Assembly (NCBI RefSeq): GCF_009789075.1
Contig: NZ_WNXQ01000012.1
Span: 1 to 64,000 of the forward strand
Length of the DNA: 64,000 nucleotides
Direction of reading: 5' to 3'
Origin: Pseudooceanicola pacificus
GTDB taxonomy: Bacteria; Pseudomonadota; Alphaproteobacteria; Rhodobacterales; Rhodobacteraceae
Shown: positions 35,978-44,832 of the stretch, in pieces
Position numbering within the stretch: the stretch's first letter is position 1
How the letters are laid out: every line of letters begins with the position of its first letter
Program-made: the position numbers and the translations under genes
The notes under the pieces: generated by a model
What the model saw: the letters and a program-made list of their open reading frames with translations, nothing else
Database searches by the model: none
What the model was told of the DNA's origin: nothing

Positions 35978-36912
35978 AGCTTGACCCTCGGATCGGCGGC
36001 CACGGTCAGGATGTCGGCGAGGAAGTTCACCAGCACCGTGGCCACGGCAAAGGTCATCGCCACCGCCTGCACCACCATGTAATCGCGCGAGAAGATGCCC
36101 CGCACCAGCAGCTGCCCCATGCCCGGAATGGCAAAGACCGACTCGACGATCACCGTACCGCCGATCAGCCAGCCGATGTTCACCGCCAGCAGGTTCAGCG
36201 TGGGGATCAGCGCATTGGGCATCACGTGGCGCCAGAAGACCGCGCCTTCGGGCAGGCCGCGCGCGCGGGCCGCCGTCGCCTGGTCGGAATTGATCTGCGC
36301 GATCAGGCTGGCGCGCAGGCTGCGCGTCAGGATGGCCGACAGCGATAGCGCCACGGTCAGGCAGGGCAGCACCATGTGCACCGCCTTGTCGGAGACGCTG
36401 CGCCCGTAGCCCGAGACCGGGAACCAGTCGAGATTGACGCTGAAGACGATCATCAGCATCAGCGCGATCCAGAAGGACGGCATGCCCAGCCCCAGGGTCG
36501 AGACGACGCGCACCCCCTGGTCGGCCATCGTCCCGCGGCGGCGCGAGGCCAGCGTGGCCATCGGCACCGCGATCAGCAGCGCCAGAAGGACCGAGCCGAG
36601 GACCAGCACCAGCGTCGGCTCGATCCGCGTGGCGATGAGCTTGAGCACGTCGGTCTTGTAGACGATCGAGCGGCCCATCTCGCCCTGGGCGAGGTTCTTG
36701 ATGAAATAGAAATACTGGAGCCAGATCGGCTCATCCAGCCCGTATTGCGCGCGGACCTTCTCGATCGCCGAGGCGGTGGCGCGGGTGCCCAGAAGCATCC
36801 TGGCCGGATCGCCGGGGATCAGGCGGACAAGGACGAAGGTCAGGACCGAGATGCCGAAGATCACGGGCAGGAACTGCAGCGGGCGGAAAAGGACGAAGCG
36901 GTAGCGATGCAT
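35974..36912 (-). CDS. Peptide ABC transporter permease, DppB type (system 1)
   Basis: A 312-residue permease: the N-terminal helix includes FLPVIFGISVLTFVLVRLIP followed by GDPARMLLG, a DppB hallmark; QYFYFIKNLAQGEMGRSIVY is the second family block; and ATAARARGLPEGAVFWRHVMPNALIPTL contains the EAA loop. It is the first gene of the system 1 unit as drawn, following the hydrolase gene by 139 nt with a palindromic terminator-like repeat between, so it may have its own promoter, although none is convincing. Confidence 0.92.
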   Translation of the reverse strand: MHRYRFVLFRPLQFLPVIFGISVLTFVLVRLIPGDPARMLLGTRATASAIEKVRAQYGLDEPIWLQYFYFIKNLAQGEMGRSIVYKTDVLKLIATRIEPTLVLVLGSVLLALLIAVPMATLASRRRGTMADQGVRVVSTLGLGMPSFWIALMLMIVFSVNLDWFPVSGYGRSVSDKAVHMVLPCLTVALSLSAILTRSLRASLIAQINSDQATAARARGLPEGAVFWRHVMPNALIPTLNLLAVNIGWLIGGTVIVESVFAIPGMGQLLVRGIFSRDYMVVQAVAMTFAVATVLVNFLADILTVAADPRVKL

Positions 36913-36974
36913 CAGCGCGCCCCGCTCGTGACAGGGCGCGCCGGGCCGCAGGTGGGGGTGGCGGCCCGTGCCGC

Positions 36975-37007
36975 GGCGCCGATTTTTCGACGAAAAATCG
37001 GGCGCCC
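36975..37007. terminator. Repeat family 2, copy 1: palindromic element
   Basis: CGATTTTTCG (36980-36989) and CGAAAAATCG (36991-37000) are perfectly complementary about a central A, and the flanks GGCGCC (from 36975) and GGGCGCC (to 37007) extend the stem. It lies between the hydrolase gene (ends 37052) and the system 1 permease genes. A runs and T runs on both sides of the stem fit a bidirectional terminator. The same element with compensatory base changes occurs at 59469. Confidence 0.6.
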
Positions 37008-37051
37008 TGCCCCGGGGCCCGGGGTCGCGTTGCGGGCGGAGCCCATCGCCC

Positions 37052-37942
37052 TCATGCCCCGATGTTCCGTTTCAGGAACTCGGTCAGCACGGGGTAATAG
37101 GCCCCCGGCTCCTCGTAGAACGGCATATGCGAGGAATTGGGGAATACCTTGATTTCGGCATTGGGCAGGTGGTGTTTCATCCGCATCGAACAGGCCGGGG
37201 TCAGTTCGTCGTGCTGGCCGCAGAGGATCAGCACCGGCATCTGCATCCGGTGCAGGTCGGGCACCCGGTTCCAGTCCTTCATGTTGCCGGTGTAGAGGAA
37301 TTCGTTCGGTCCCTGCATCGTGCCGTAGGGCCCCATGTTCCAGTCCTCCAGCGAGCGGGTCACCGGGTCGGGCCAGACCGGCAGGCGGCAGACGTGGCGA
37401 TAGTTCAGCAGGGTGACGGCGGCGGCGTATTCCGGGTGCTCGAATGTGCCCTCGGCCTCGTGTCTGTGCATCATGGCCACGGTTTCAGGGCCGAGCGCCG
37501 CGCGCAGGCGGTGCAGTTCCGACACCAGGTGGGGCATGTCGGCATTGGTGTCGGCCAGGGTGACAGTCTTCAGCGCCTCGGGATAGGTCAGCGCATAGTC
37601 GATCGACAGCCAGCCGCCCCAGGAATGGCCGAGCAGGTGCACCCGGCCCAAACCCAGGGCGCGGCGCACCGCCTCGGTCTCCTCGACATAGCGCCCCACG
37701 GTCCAGAGCGCGGGATCCTCGGGCCGGTCCGAGGCGCCGCAGCCCAGCTGGTCGAAGGCCACGACGCGAAAGCCCTGGTCGACCATGCAGGAATGGGCCT
37801 CGCGCAGGTAATCGCAGGGCAGGCCCGGACCGCCGTTCAGGCAGAACAGCACATCCGCGCCGGTGCCGAATTCATAGGCCACGACGCGGCCGCCCTCGAC
37901 CTCGATCTCGTGCCGCCTGTCGGGCTCCATCTCACGCCACAT
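37052..37942 (-). CDS. Proline iminopeptidase-like alpha/beta hydrolase
   Basis: A 296-residue alpha/beta-hydrolase of peptidase family S33. LNGGPGLPCDYL matches the oxyanion HGGPG loop with Asn for His, the nucleophile Ser is in LLGHSWGGWLS (about residue 105), the Asp in ILCGQHDELTPA and the His in NSSHMPFYE. Such enzymes remove N-terminal proline or act on small amides and lactones. The gene lies 18 nt downstream of the fused ATPase gene on the same strand, so it is probably the last gene of the AmiC/AmiR-headed operon and acts on imported peptide. Confidence 0.87.
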   Translation of the reverse strand: MWREMEPDRRHEIEVEGGRVVAYEFGTGADVLFCLNGGPGLPCDYLREAHSCMVDQGFRVVAFDQLGCGASDRPEDPALWTVGRYVEETEAVRRALGLGRVHLLGHSWGGWLSIDYALTYPEALKTVTLADTNADMPHLVSELHRLRAALGPETVAMMHRHEAEGTFEHPEYAAAVTLLNYRHVCRLPVWPDPVTRSLEDWNMGPYGTMQGPNEFLYTGNMKDWNRVPDLHRMQMPVLILCGQHDELTPACSMRMKHHLPNAEIKVFPNSSHMPFYEEPGAYYPVLTEFLKRNIGA

Positions 37943-37960
37943 CCGCTGTCCTTTCCTTGC

Positions 37961-39742
37961 TCATGCCTCGGCCACCAGGTGGCCCTTGCCCAGATCGCGC
38001 AGCACCACCCGGTCCGGCCCCTGCCCCACCGGATGCACCGGGCTGGGCGGATCGCCCGCCAGCCGGGGGCGCGCGGGGCGTTCGACCGTGGGATCGGGGA
38101 TCGGCACCGCCTCCAGCAGGCGGCGGGTGTAGGGGTGGCGCGGGTCGCCAAAGACCTGTGCGCGGGTGCCGGCCTCGACGATCTGGCCCAGGAACATCAC
38201 CGCCACGCGGTCGGCGATGTTTTCGACCACCGCCATGTCGTGGCTGATGAAGAGGTAGCTGACCCCCATCTCGCGCTTGAGTTCGCCCAGCAGGTCCAGC
38301 ACCCGGGCCTGGACCGAGACATCCAGCGCCGACACGCTTTCGTCGCAGATGATCAGCCGCGGCTTGAGCGCCAGGGCACGGGCGATGCAGATGCGCTGGC
38401 GCTGCCCGCCCGAGAATTCATGCGGGTAGCGGTCGAGATGTTCGGGCAGCAGGCCGACCCGCTCGAACAGCTCGGCCGCGCGTGCCCGGCGGCTGGCGGC
38501 ATCGCCTTCGCCGTGGATCAGCAGCGGCTCGGCCACCAGCTCGCCCACCCGCATCCGGGGGTCGAGCGCCGCCATCGGGTCCTGAAAGACCATCTGCACC
38601 TCGCGGCAGAGCGCCTTTTTCCCCGCGGCGGTCAGCCCGTTCAGCGCCTGGCCCGCGACCTCCACATGCCCCTCGTGCGGGACCAGCCCGACCAGCGCCC
38701 TGGCGATGGTGGACTTGCCGCAGCCGGATTCGCCCACCAGGGCAAAGGTTTCGCCCGCGCGGATGTCGAGGCTGACGCCCTCGACCGCGTGCACCCGGTG
38801 CGTGGGCCGGCCAAGCAGCCCGCCGCGGATGTCGAAACGGACCACGGTGTCGACCAGCCGGGCCACCGGCGGGGCGAGGCTAACGATGCGCCCGCCGTCC
38901 CGGGCCGCCCCGGCACCCAGGCGCGGCACGGCGGCCAGCAGGTCGCGGGTATAGGCCGCCTGCGGGTCGGCAAAGATGCGGGCGACGGGCCCCTGCTCGA
39001 CCATGCGGCCGGCGCGCATGACGATGACGCGGTCGGCCATCTCGGCCACCACGCCCATGTCGTGGGTGATCAGGATCACGGCGGTGCCGGTTTCCGTCTG
39101 CAGGTCGCGCAGCAGGTCCAGCACCTCGCGCTGCACGGTGACGTCCAGCGCCGTGGTCGGTTCGTCGGCGATCAGCACGGCGGGTTTCAGCGCCAGGGCC
39201 ATGGCGATCATCACCCGCTGCCGCATCCCGCCCGACAGCTCGTGCGGATACTGGTCCAGCCGTTTTTCAGGCTGCGAGATACGCACCTTCTGCAGCGCCT
39301 CCAGCGCCCGGGCACGGGCGGCCCGGCGCGAGATCGGCTCATGCGCGCGCAGGGCCTCGGACAGTTGCGTGCCGATGGTCATCACCGGGTTGAGCGAGGT
39401 CATCGGCTCCTGAAAGATCATCGCGACCCTGCTGCCGCGCAGGCTGCGCATCGCGCGCTCGGGCAGCGCCAGCAGGTCGGTGCCCTGCAGCATCACCCGC
39501 CCGGCGGTGGCGCGCACGGCGGGCGGCGGCAGCAGGCCCATCACGGCCAGCGAGGTGATCGACTTGCCCGACCCGCTTTCGCCCGCGATCGCCAGGGTTT
39601 CGCCCGGGGCCAGATCGAAGGACAGCCCCTCGACCAGCGGTTGGTCCTGCCCGCCCGCGCGGACGGACACGGTCAGCCCCTGAACCGAGAGCACAGGATC
39701 GGCCACCCCGGCGGGGGCCGCGGGGATGGCCGCAAGGGTCAT
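37961..39742 (-). CDS. Fused OppD-OppF ATPase (system 2)
   Basis: A 593-residue protein with two complete ABC ATPases. The first has Walker A GESGSGKS (54-61), signature LSGGMRQR (169-176) and Walker [13 protein letters not shown] (189-200). The second has Walker A GESGCGKS (337-344), signature FSGGQRQR (443-450) and Walker B LIICDESVSALD (463-474). The fusion replaces separate OppD and OppF subunits; a linker of about 45 residues (roughly 275-320) joins them. ATG 39742 overlaps the formamidase stop by 4 nt, which settles the start against a longer ORF reading. Confidence 0.93.
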   Translation of the reverse strand: MTLAAIPAAPAGVADPVLSVQGLTVSVRAGGQDQPLVEGLSFDLAPGETLAIAGESGSGKSITSLAVMGLLPPPAVRATAGRVMLQGTDLLALPERAMRSLRGSRVAMIFQEPMTSLNPVMTIGTQLSEALRAHEPISRRAARARALEALQKVRISQPEKRLDQYPHELSGGMRQRVMIAMALALKPAVLIADEPTTALDVTVQREVLDLLRDLQTETGTAVILITHDMGVVAEMADRVIVMRAGRMVEQGPVARIFADPQAAYTRDLLAAVPRLGAGAARDGGRIVSLAPPVARLVDTVVRFDIRGGLLGRPTHRVHAVEGVSLDIRAGETFALVGESGCGKSTIARALVGLVPHEGHVEVAGQALNGLTAAGKKALCREVQMVFQDPMAALDPRMRVGELVAEPLLIHGEGDAASRRARAAELFERVGLLPEHLDRYPHEFSGGQRQRICIARALALKPRLIICDESVSALDVSVQARVLDLLGELKREMGVSYLFISHDMAVVENIADRVAVMFLGQIVEAGTRAQVFGDPRHPYTRRLLEAVPIPDPTVERPARPRLAGDPPSPVHPVGQGPDRVVLRDLGKGHLVAEA

Positions 39743-40698
39743 TCGAAGACCGAGCGCGGGAAGTAGAAGCTGACCACCCAGTTCGGCTGGTCCACGATCT
39801 CGCTGATGCGCAGGTCGCCGCAGGTCGACACCAGCATATAGGCCTCGACCGCCGACATGCCATGCGTCGCGGTCAGCAGATCGACCATGCCGGCCACCGC
39901 GTCGCGCGCGCCGCTCATCAGGTCGGGCCCGATGCCGGTGGTCACCTCGTAGCCCTTGGCGTCCAGGTGCCGCGTCACCGGCCCCGGCGTGGTGAAACGC
40001 GGCATCTTGAGGTTCGCGCCCTTCACCAGGTCGAGGGTCAGCACCACGTCCATCGGGCTTTCGATGGCGGTGCCGCAGACCTCTCCGTCGCCCTGCGCGG
40101 CATGGGTGTCGCCCACGCTGAACAAGGCGCCCGCCACCTCGACCGGCAGGTAGAGCACGGTGCCCTTGGCGATGTCGCGGATGTCGAGGTTGCCGCCGAC
40201 CCGGCGGGGCGGGACGACGGAATGCAGACCCGGCTCGGCCGGGGCCACGCCGATGGTGCCGGTAAAGGGCTTCAGCGCCACCTTGCCGGTGCTGCCCCAC
40301 ATCGCCGGCTCCAGGCTTTCGGCGTCATAGGTCCAGATGTTCAGCGCCGGTTCGGTGAACTGGTCCGCCAGCAGGCCGAAGCCCGGGATATTCGCCGTCC
40401 AGCCCCAGGCAGTCCCGCCCTCGACCCGCGGCATGAAGTCCTGCAGCGTGATCTTCAGCGCGTCGCCCGGTTCCGCCCCGTCGATCAGGATCGGGCCGGA
40501 AACCGGGTTGATCTTGCCGAAATCCAGCGCGGCGACATCGGCCACGGTGCTCGACGGGCCAAGCTGGCCCGCCGAAGAGTCATGACATTTGAATAGGATC
40601 GTGGACCCGGGGGCCACCGTTTCGGCTGGGGCAATGGAATTGTCCCAGCCGAAATGGTGCTGCGCCCCGTGGATCGTGTAGTCGCAGGTCTTGCACAT
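39739..40698 (-). CDS. fmdA: Acetamidase/formamidase
   Basis: A 319-residue FmdA/AmdA-family hydrolase, releasing ammonia from formamide or acetamide. Family blocks are visible in order: HHFGWDNSIAP near the N-terminus, ILIDGAEPGDAL at about 70, FTGTIGVAPAEPG around 145, GGNLDIRDIAKGTVLYLPV near 170 and the hallmark FSVGDTHAAQGDGEVCGTA near 195. No signal peptide, so cytoplasmic. It sits 4 nt from the binding-protein gene upstream and overlaps the fused ATPase gene, deep in an operon headed by an amide-type sensor/antiterminator pair, which makes amides the probable transported substrate. Confidence 0.93.
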   Translation of the reverse strand: MCKTCDYTIHGAQHHFGWDNSIAPAETVAPGSTILFKCHDSSAGQLGPSSTVADVAALDFGKINPVSGPILIDGAEPGDALKITLQDFMPRVEGGTAWGWTANIPGFGLLADQFTEPALNIWTYDAESLEPAMWGSTGKVALKPFTGTIGVAPAEPGLHSVVPPRRVGGNLDIRDIAKGTVLYLPVEVAGALFSVGDTHAAQGDGEVCGTAIESPMDVVLTLDLVKGANLKMPRFTTPGPVTRHLDAKGYEVTTGIGPDLMSGARDAVAGMVDLLTATHGMSAVEAYMLVSTCGDLRISEIVDQPNWVVSFYFPRSVFE

Positions 40699-40702
40699 GG
40701 GA

Positions 40703-42325
40703 TCACTCGGTCACGTAGACATAATCGTAGTTGATCGGGATCGAGACCGGATCGACGTACAGCGAGTCATCCCCGCCCATGCGGGCCGATTTCATCGTGT
40801 AGCGCTGCTCGTTGAAGACCGGGACCCAGGGCGCCTCTTCCATGACCTTCATGTAGACGTCCGACCACATCTTCAGCCGTTCGGGCGCCGAGGGGTCGGT
40901 CATGCTGTCGGCCTCGGTCGCCATGGCGTCGATCCCCTCGTCGCAGAACTTGGACCAGTTCCAGCCGCCTTCGCCCGCGCCGGCACAGCCCAGGATCGGG
41001 CCGTAGAAGTTCGACGGATCGGGGAAATCGGCGATCCAGGCCATGCCGCCCGACCAGATCATCGGGGCCTGACCCGCGCCGCCGGCCTCGATCACGTTGG
41101 CCTGGGCCAGGCTGCGGATCTCGGCGGTGACGCCGATGGCCTTGAGGTCCTGCTGGATCGCCTGGGCGATACGCGGATTGGGATCGGTGTTCATCACGTA
41201 GAGCTCGGTGGTGAACCCGTCGGCCAGCCCGGCCTCGGCCAGCTTGGCCTTGGCGCCCTCGGGGTCGTAGGCATAGCCGTCATAACCTTCGGTATAGCCC
41301 GGCATCGACGGCGGCAGCGGCTGCGTCGCGGGCACGGCGCGGCCGTTGATGATCTGGGTGATGCGCTCCTTGTTGATGGCCATGTTGATGGCCTCGCGCA
41401 CCTCCAGCTTGTCCAGCGGCGCGATCCCCACGTTGAGGGTGATGTAGCCGGTGTGCAGCTGCCCGCCCTCGACCACGCGCGCGGCCTGCGCCGGATCGCC
41501 CATCACCTCCTGGAACTTCGCCGGCGGGATGCCGTCGCCGGGCACGTCGACCTCGCCCTGTTGCAGGCGCAGCAGCGCCACGATGGGTTCCTGCCCGACC
41601 TCGAAGGTCACGCCGTCCAGATAGGGCACGCCCTCGCGCCAGAAATCCTCGTTCTTCGCAAAGACCAGCCGCTGGCCGATGGTCCATTCATCCAGCTTGA
41701 ACGCGCCGGTGCCCACGGGATGTTTGCCGAAATCGCTGCCGTATTCGTCCACCGCTTCCTTGGGCACGATGGAGGCGAAGTTCAGCGCCATCACGTGCAG
41801 GAAGGTCGCGTCGGGCCGCGACAGGGTGATCCTGACGGTTGCGGGCTCCACCACCTCGACCCCCGACAGCGTGTCGGCGGATCCGTCGGATATCGCGTCG
41901 AACCCGGCAATCGAGGCAAAGAAGCCCGCGCCGGGCGACTGGGTGGCGGGCGTGGTCACGCGGTCGAGCGAATATTTCACGTCCTCAGCCGTCATCTCGC
42001 GCCCGTTGTGGAACTTGACCCCGGGCCGCAGGGTGAAGGTGAAGGTCTTGCCGTCGTCGCTGATCTCGTAGCTTTCGGCCAGCCCGGGGCGCAGCTCGGT
42101 CGTGCCGGGGACATAGTCCATCAGCCCGTCGAACAGCGACTTGATCATCGACCAGTTCTGCCAGTCGTAGCCGATGGCCGGGTCCAGGGTGGCGACATCG
42201 TCCTTGTAGGTGACGGTGATCATGCCGCCGGGGGTGGCATTGGGATCGGGCGTGTAATCCTGCGCCGCCGCAGGCAGCGCCAGTGCCGCGACAAGGGCGG
42301 TCGAGGTCAGAAGGGTCTTCATCAT
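40703..42325 (-). CDS. ABC transporter substrate-binding protein (system 2)
   Basis: A 540-residue family 5 binding protein with an obvious signal peptide (MMKTLLTSTALVAALALPAAA, cleavage before QDYTPD). Family signatures are FTFTLRPGVKFHNGREMTAEDV, VGTGAFKLDEWTIGQRLVFAKN and EAINMAINKERITQII. Being flanked by permease genes and by fmdA, it probably captures an amide or amide-bearing peptide; the ligand cannot be read from the sequence. ATG 42325 is followed immediately by a second ATG; both are plausible. Confidence 0.92.
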   Translation of the reverse strand: MMKTLLTSTALVAALALPAAAQDYTPDPNATPGGMITVTYKDDVATLDPAIGYDWQNWSMIKSLFDGLMDYVPGTTELRPGLAESYEISDDGKTFTFTLRPGVKFHNGREMTAEDVKYSLDRVTTPATQSPGAGFFASIAGFDAISDGSADTLSGVEVVEPATVRITLSRPDATFLHVMALNFASIVPKEAVDEYGSDFGKHPVGTGAFKLDEWTIGQRLVFAKNEDFWREGVPYLDGVTFEVGQEPIVALLRLQQGEVDVPGDGIPPAKFQEVMGDPAQAARVVEGGQLHTGYITLNVGIAPLDKLEVREAINMAINKERITQIINGRAVPATQPLPPSMPGYTEGYDGYAYDPEGAKAKLAEAGLADGFTTELYVMNTDPNPRIAQAIQQDLKAIGVTAEIRSLAQANVIEAGGAGQAPMIWSGGMAWIADFPDPSNFYGPILGCAGAGEGGWNWSKFCDEGIDAMATEADSMTDPSAPERLKMWSDVYMKVMEEAPWVPVFNEQRYTMKSARMGGDDSLYVDPVSIPINYDYVYVTE

Positions 42326-42349
42326 TTCAGGCTCCCTGTTGGTTATGGT

Positions 42350-43270
42350 TCAGCGCAGCTTGATGCGCGGGTCGATGAAGGGGGTCACGATGTCGGCCAG
42401 CAGGTTGCCCAGCACGATGGCCGTGGCCGAGACGAGCGTGACGCCCATGATGATCGGAATGTCGACGCGCTGGATCGCCTGCCACGCCAGCTGCCCGATG
42501 CCGGGCCAGCCAAAGACGCTTTCGACGACAACCATGCCGCCCATGAAGATCCCGATGTCGATGCCGATCATCGCGATGATGGGCAGGATGGCATTGGGCA
42601 GGGCATGGCGCAGGATCACCCGCGCCCGGGTCAGCCCCTTGGCGCGGGCGGTGCGGATGTAATCCTGGCGCAGCACCTCGACCATCGCCGAGCGCATCAT
42701 CCGCGAATACCACCCCGACCCCATGATCCCGAGCGCGATCGAGGGCAGCACGAGATGGGCGAAGGTGCCGTAGCCCCCGATGGGAAACCAGCCGAGCTGC
42801 ACGGCAAAGACATAAAGCAGCAGCAGCCCCACCACGAATTGCGGGGCCGAGACGGCGACAAAGCTGGTGACCATCAGCCCCTGGTCCAGCGCCCGCCCCC
42901 GCCAGAGCGCAGCGATGACGCCAAGGGACAGGCCGATGACCAGCTCGCAGGCGATCCCGCCCGCCATCAGCAGCAGCGAGGCCGGAAGACGCGCGGCGAT
43001 CAGGCTGGCGACCTCGGTCTTCTGCAGGTAGCTGCGGCCCATGTCGCCCTGCACCAGCCCCGACAGGTAGCGCGCGTATTGCACCAGCATCGGCTGGTCG
43101 AGGCCCAGCTGGTGGCGGATGTTCTCGACCGTCTGCTGCGTCGCCGAGCGTCCGGCGATCTGGCGCACCGGATCGGCGGGCAGCACGTAGAGCAGCACGA
43201 AGGTGATGAAGCTGACCCCCAGCAGGATCAGCGCGGACTGGACCAGCCGGCGGAAGAGATAGGCGGCCAT
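42350..43270 (-). CDS. Peptide/amide ABC transporter permease, DppB type (system 2)
   Basis: A 306-residue permease: the first membrane segment is LVQSALILLGVSFITFVLLY, followed by VLPADPVRQIAG and ARYLSGLVQGDMGRSYLQKT, the usual DppB periplasmic blocks. The EAA loop is ARAKGLTRARVILRHALPNA. ATG 43270 follows GGAGGGCGCAGCTG; the longer ORF lacks this. It pairs with the DppC-type subunit encoded 82 nt upstream and the binding protein 24 nt downstream. Confidence 0.92.
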   Translation of the reverse strand: MAAYLFRRLVQSALILLGVSFITFVLLYVLPADPVRQIAGRSATQQTVENIRHQLGLDQPMLVQYARYLSGLVQGDMGRSYLQKTEVASLIAARLPASLLLMAGGIACELVIGLSLGVIAALWRGRALDQGLMVTSFVAVSAPQFVVGLLLLYVFAVQLGWFPIGGYGTFAHLVLPSIALGIMGSGWYSRMMRSAMVEVLRQDYIRTARAKGLTRARVILRHALPNAILPIIAMIGIDIGIFMGGMVVVESVFGWPGIGQLAWQAIQRVDIPIIMGVTLVSATAIVLGNLLADIVTPFIDPRIKLR

Positions 43271-43352
43271 CAGCTGCGCCCTCCGGCCAGTTGCACGGGG
43301 CAGAAGGCCCCCTGCCACGCACCGCTGACGACCATGACCGGGATGCCCGCCA

Positions 43353-44240
43353 TCACCCCTGCCCCCGCTGCGTCGGATCCAGCACGTCGCGCAGCGCGTC
43401 GCCCACCAGGTTGAAGGCCAGCGCCAGCATCAGGATCGCGGCCCCGGGGATGAAGACCAGCCAGGGCGCCGCCTGGAAATAGGTCTGGTTCTCGAAGATG
43501 ATGTTGCCCCAGGACGGCGTCGGCGGCTGCACCCCGACCCCGAGGTAGGACAGCGTCGCCTCCAGCAGCACGGTGACCGAAATCCCGAGCGTCCCCCAGA
43601 CGATCAGCGTCGGCACCAGATGCGGCAGGATATGGCGGAACAGGATGCGCACCGGCCCGGCACCCAGTGTCCGCTCGGCGGCGATGAACTCGCGCTCGGC
43701 CAGCGAGGTCGTCTCGGTATAGATCACCCGCGCCGTCTGCACCCAGTTCACCAGCGCGATCACCATCGCCACGATCCACAGCGACGGCTGAAAGATCGCC
43801 GCCAGGCAGATCGCCAGCAGCAGGGCCGGAAAGGCCATCATCAGATCGGTGAACCGCATCAGCACGGCCCCGGTCCAGCCCCGGACGAAGCCGGCGGTCA
43901 CCCCGACCAGCGTGCCGATCACCAGCGCGACGCCATTGGCCACCACCCCGATGATCAGGCTGGTGCGCGCGCCGTAGAGGATGCGGCTGAACAGATCGCG
44001 CCCCAGCAGATCCGTCCCCATCAGGAACTGCCCGCCCGGCGCCATCGGCGCCCCCTCGATCGTCAGCCCCTCGAACAGCTGCTCGTCGGGCGCATAGGGC
44101 GCGATCCAGGGCGCCAGCACCGCGCCGCCCACGACCAGCAGGATCACGGCAAAGCCGAACAAGGCCAGCTTGCGCCGCAGCAGCCGCGCCAGCACGCCCT
44201 CGGGCACCGGTCGCCCGGCCTGCGCCGTGGCATCAGCCAT
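43353..44240 (-). CDS. Peptide/amide ABC transporter permease, DppC type (system 2)
   Basis: A 295-residue permease with an N-terminal helix (KLALFGFAVILLVVGGAVLA), the conserved GTDLLGRDLFSRILYGARTS block (core GTDLLGRDLF) and an EAA-type loop in ERTLGAGPVRILFRHILPHL. ATG 44240 overlaps the amiR-like gene and follows GGAGGATGCAC; two ATGs at 44246 and 44270 lack better ribosome sites. It is the first structural gene behind the regulators, so any antitermination would act before it. Confidence 0.9.
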   Translation of the reverse strand: MADATAQAGRPVPEGVLARLLRRKLALFGFAVILLVVGGAVLAPWIAPYAPDEQLFEGLTIEGAPMAPGGQFLMGTDLLGRDLFSRILYGARTSLIIGVVANGVALVIGTLVGVTAGFVRGWTGAVLMRFTDLMMAFPALLLAICLAAIFQPSLWIVAMVIALVNWVQTARVIYTETTSLAEREFIAAERTLGAGPVRILFRHILPHLVPTLIVWGTLGISVTVLLEATLSYLGVGVQPPTPSWGNIIFENQTYFQAAPWLVFIPGAAILMLALAFNLVGDALRDVLDPTQRGQG

Positions 44241-44832
44241 GTGCATCCTCCGCCCCGCCGGGGCGGGCACCGGCCACGATGCGCTCGGCCGCGATCTCGA
44301 AACTCACGCGCCAGGCCATCGCCAGCTGGCGCAGCATGGCATAGCTCTCGTCCTCGGACTTGCCGCGCGCGGCCAGCACGGCCACCGCCTGCACCACCAC
44401 CTGCCGCTTGTCGAGCCGCCCCTTCAGATCCGCGATCTCGGCGGCCAGCGCATTGCGCGCCTCGAAGGCCGAACGCGCGATCAGCAGGGCGGAATAGGCG
44501 CCGCTGTCGCCCACCGGCTTGAGGATCTGCGCATCGGCCCCGATGTTGATCAGCCACTCGATCCGCCCCGGCGCCTCGGATCCCACCAGCGCCACCAGCG
44601 GCATCGGCGCGGTGCCGGGCTGCCAGGGGAACTGCTCGTCATGGCCCAGATCCGCATCGAAAAAGATGTAATCCGCCCCGATCGCCGCGCCGGGCAGGTC
44701 GGGCCAGTGGCATTCCACCTCCAGCCCGATCGCCTCCAGCTGACGGCTGAGGGCCTGCACCACCGGGTGCGGCCGGTGCAGGATCATCGCCCGCGCCCCG
44801 CCGAGGTTGGGTATCCGCAACCGGCGTTTCAT
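44233..44832 (-). CDS. AmiR-like ANTAR-domain antiterminator
   Basis: A 199-residue protein in two parts. Residues ~10-125 form a receiver-like fold without a conserved phosphoacceptor pattern (HRPHPVVQALSRQLEAIGL; YIFFDADLGHD), as in AmiR. A helix (ARNALAAEIADLKGRLDKRQ) leads into a C-terminal ANTAR three-helix domain (VVVQAVAVLAARGKSEDES, YAMLRQLAMAWRVSFEIAAE). ANTAR domains bind tandem hairpins in leader RNA and prevent termination. The ATG overlaps the amiC-like stop (ATGA), so sensor and effector are translationally coupled, as in the Pseudomonas amidase operon. The longer ORF in this frame is a shadow of amiC. Confidence 0.85.
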   Translation of the reverse strand: MKRRLRIPNLGGARAMILHRPHPVVQALSRQLEAIGLEVECHWPDLPGAAIGADYIFFDADLGHDEQFPWQPGTAPMPLVALVGSEAPGRIEWLINIGADAQILKPVGDSGAYSALLIARSAFEARNALAAEIADLKGRLDKRQVVVQAVAVLAARGKSEDESYAMLRQLAMAWRVSFEIAAERIVAGARPGGAEDAHG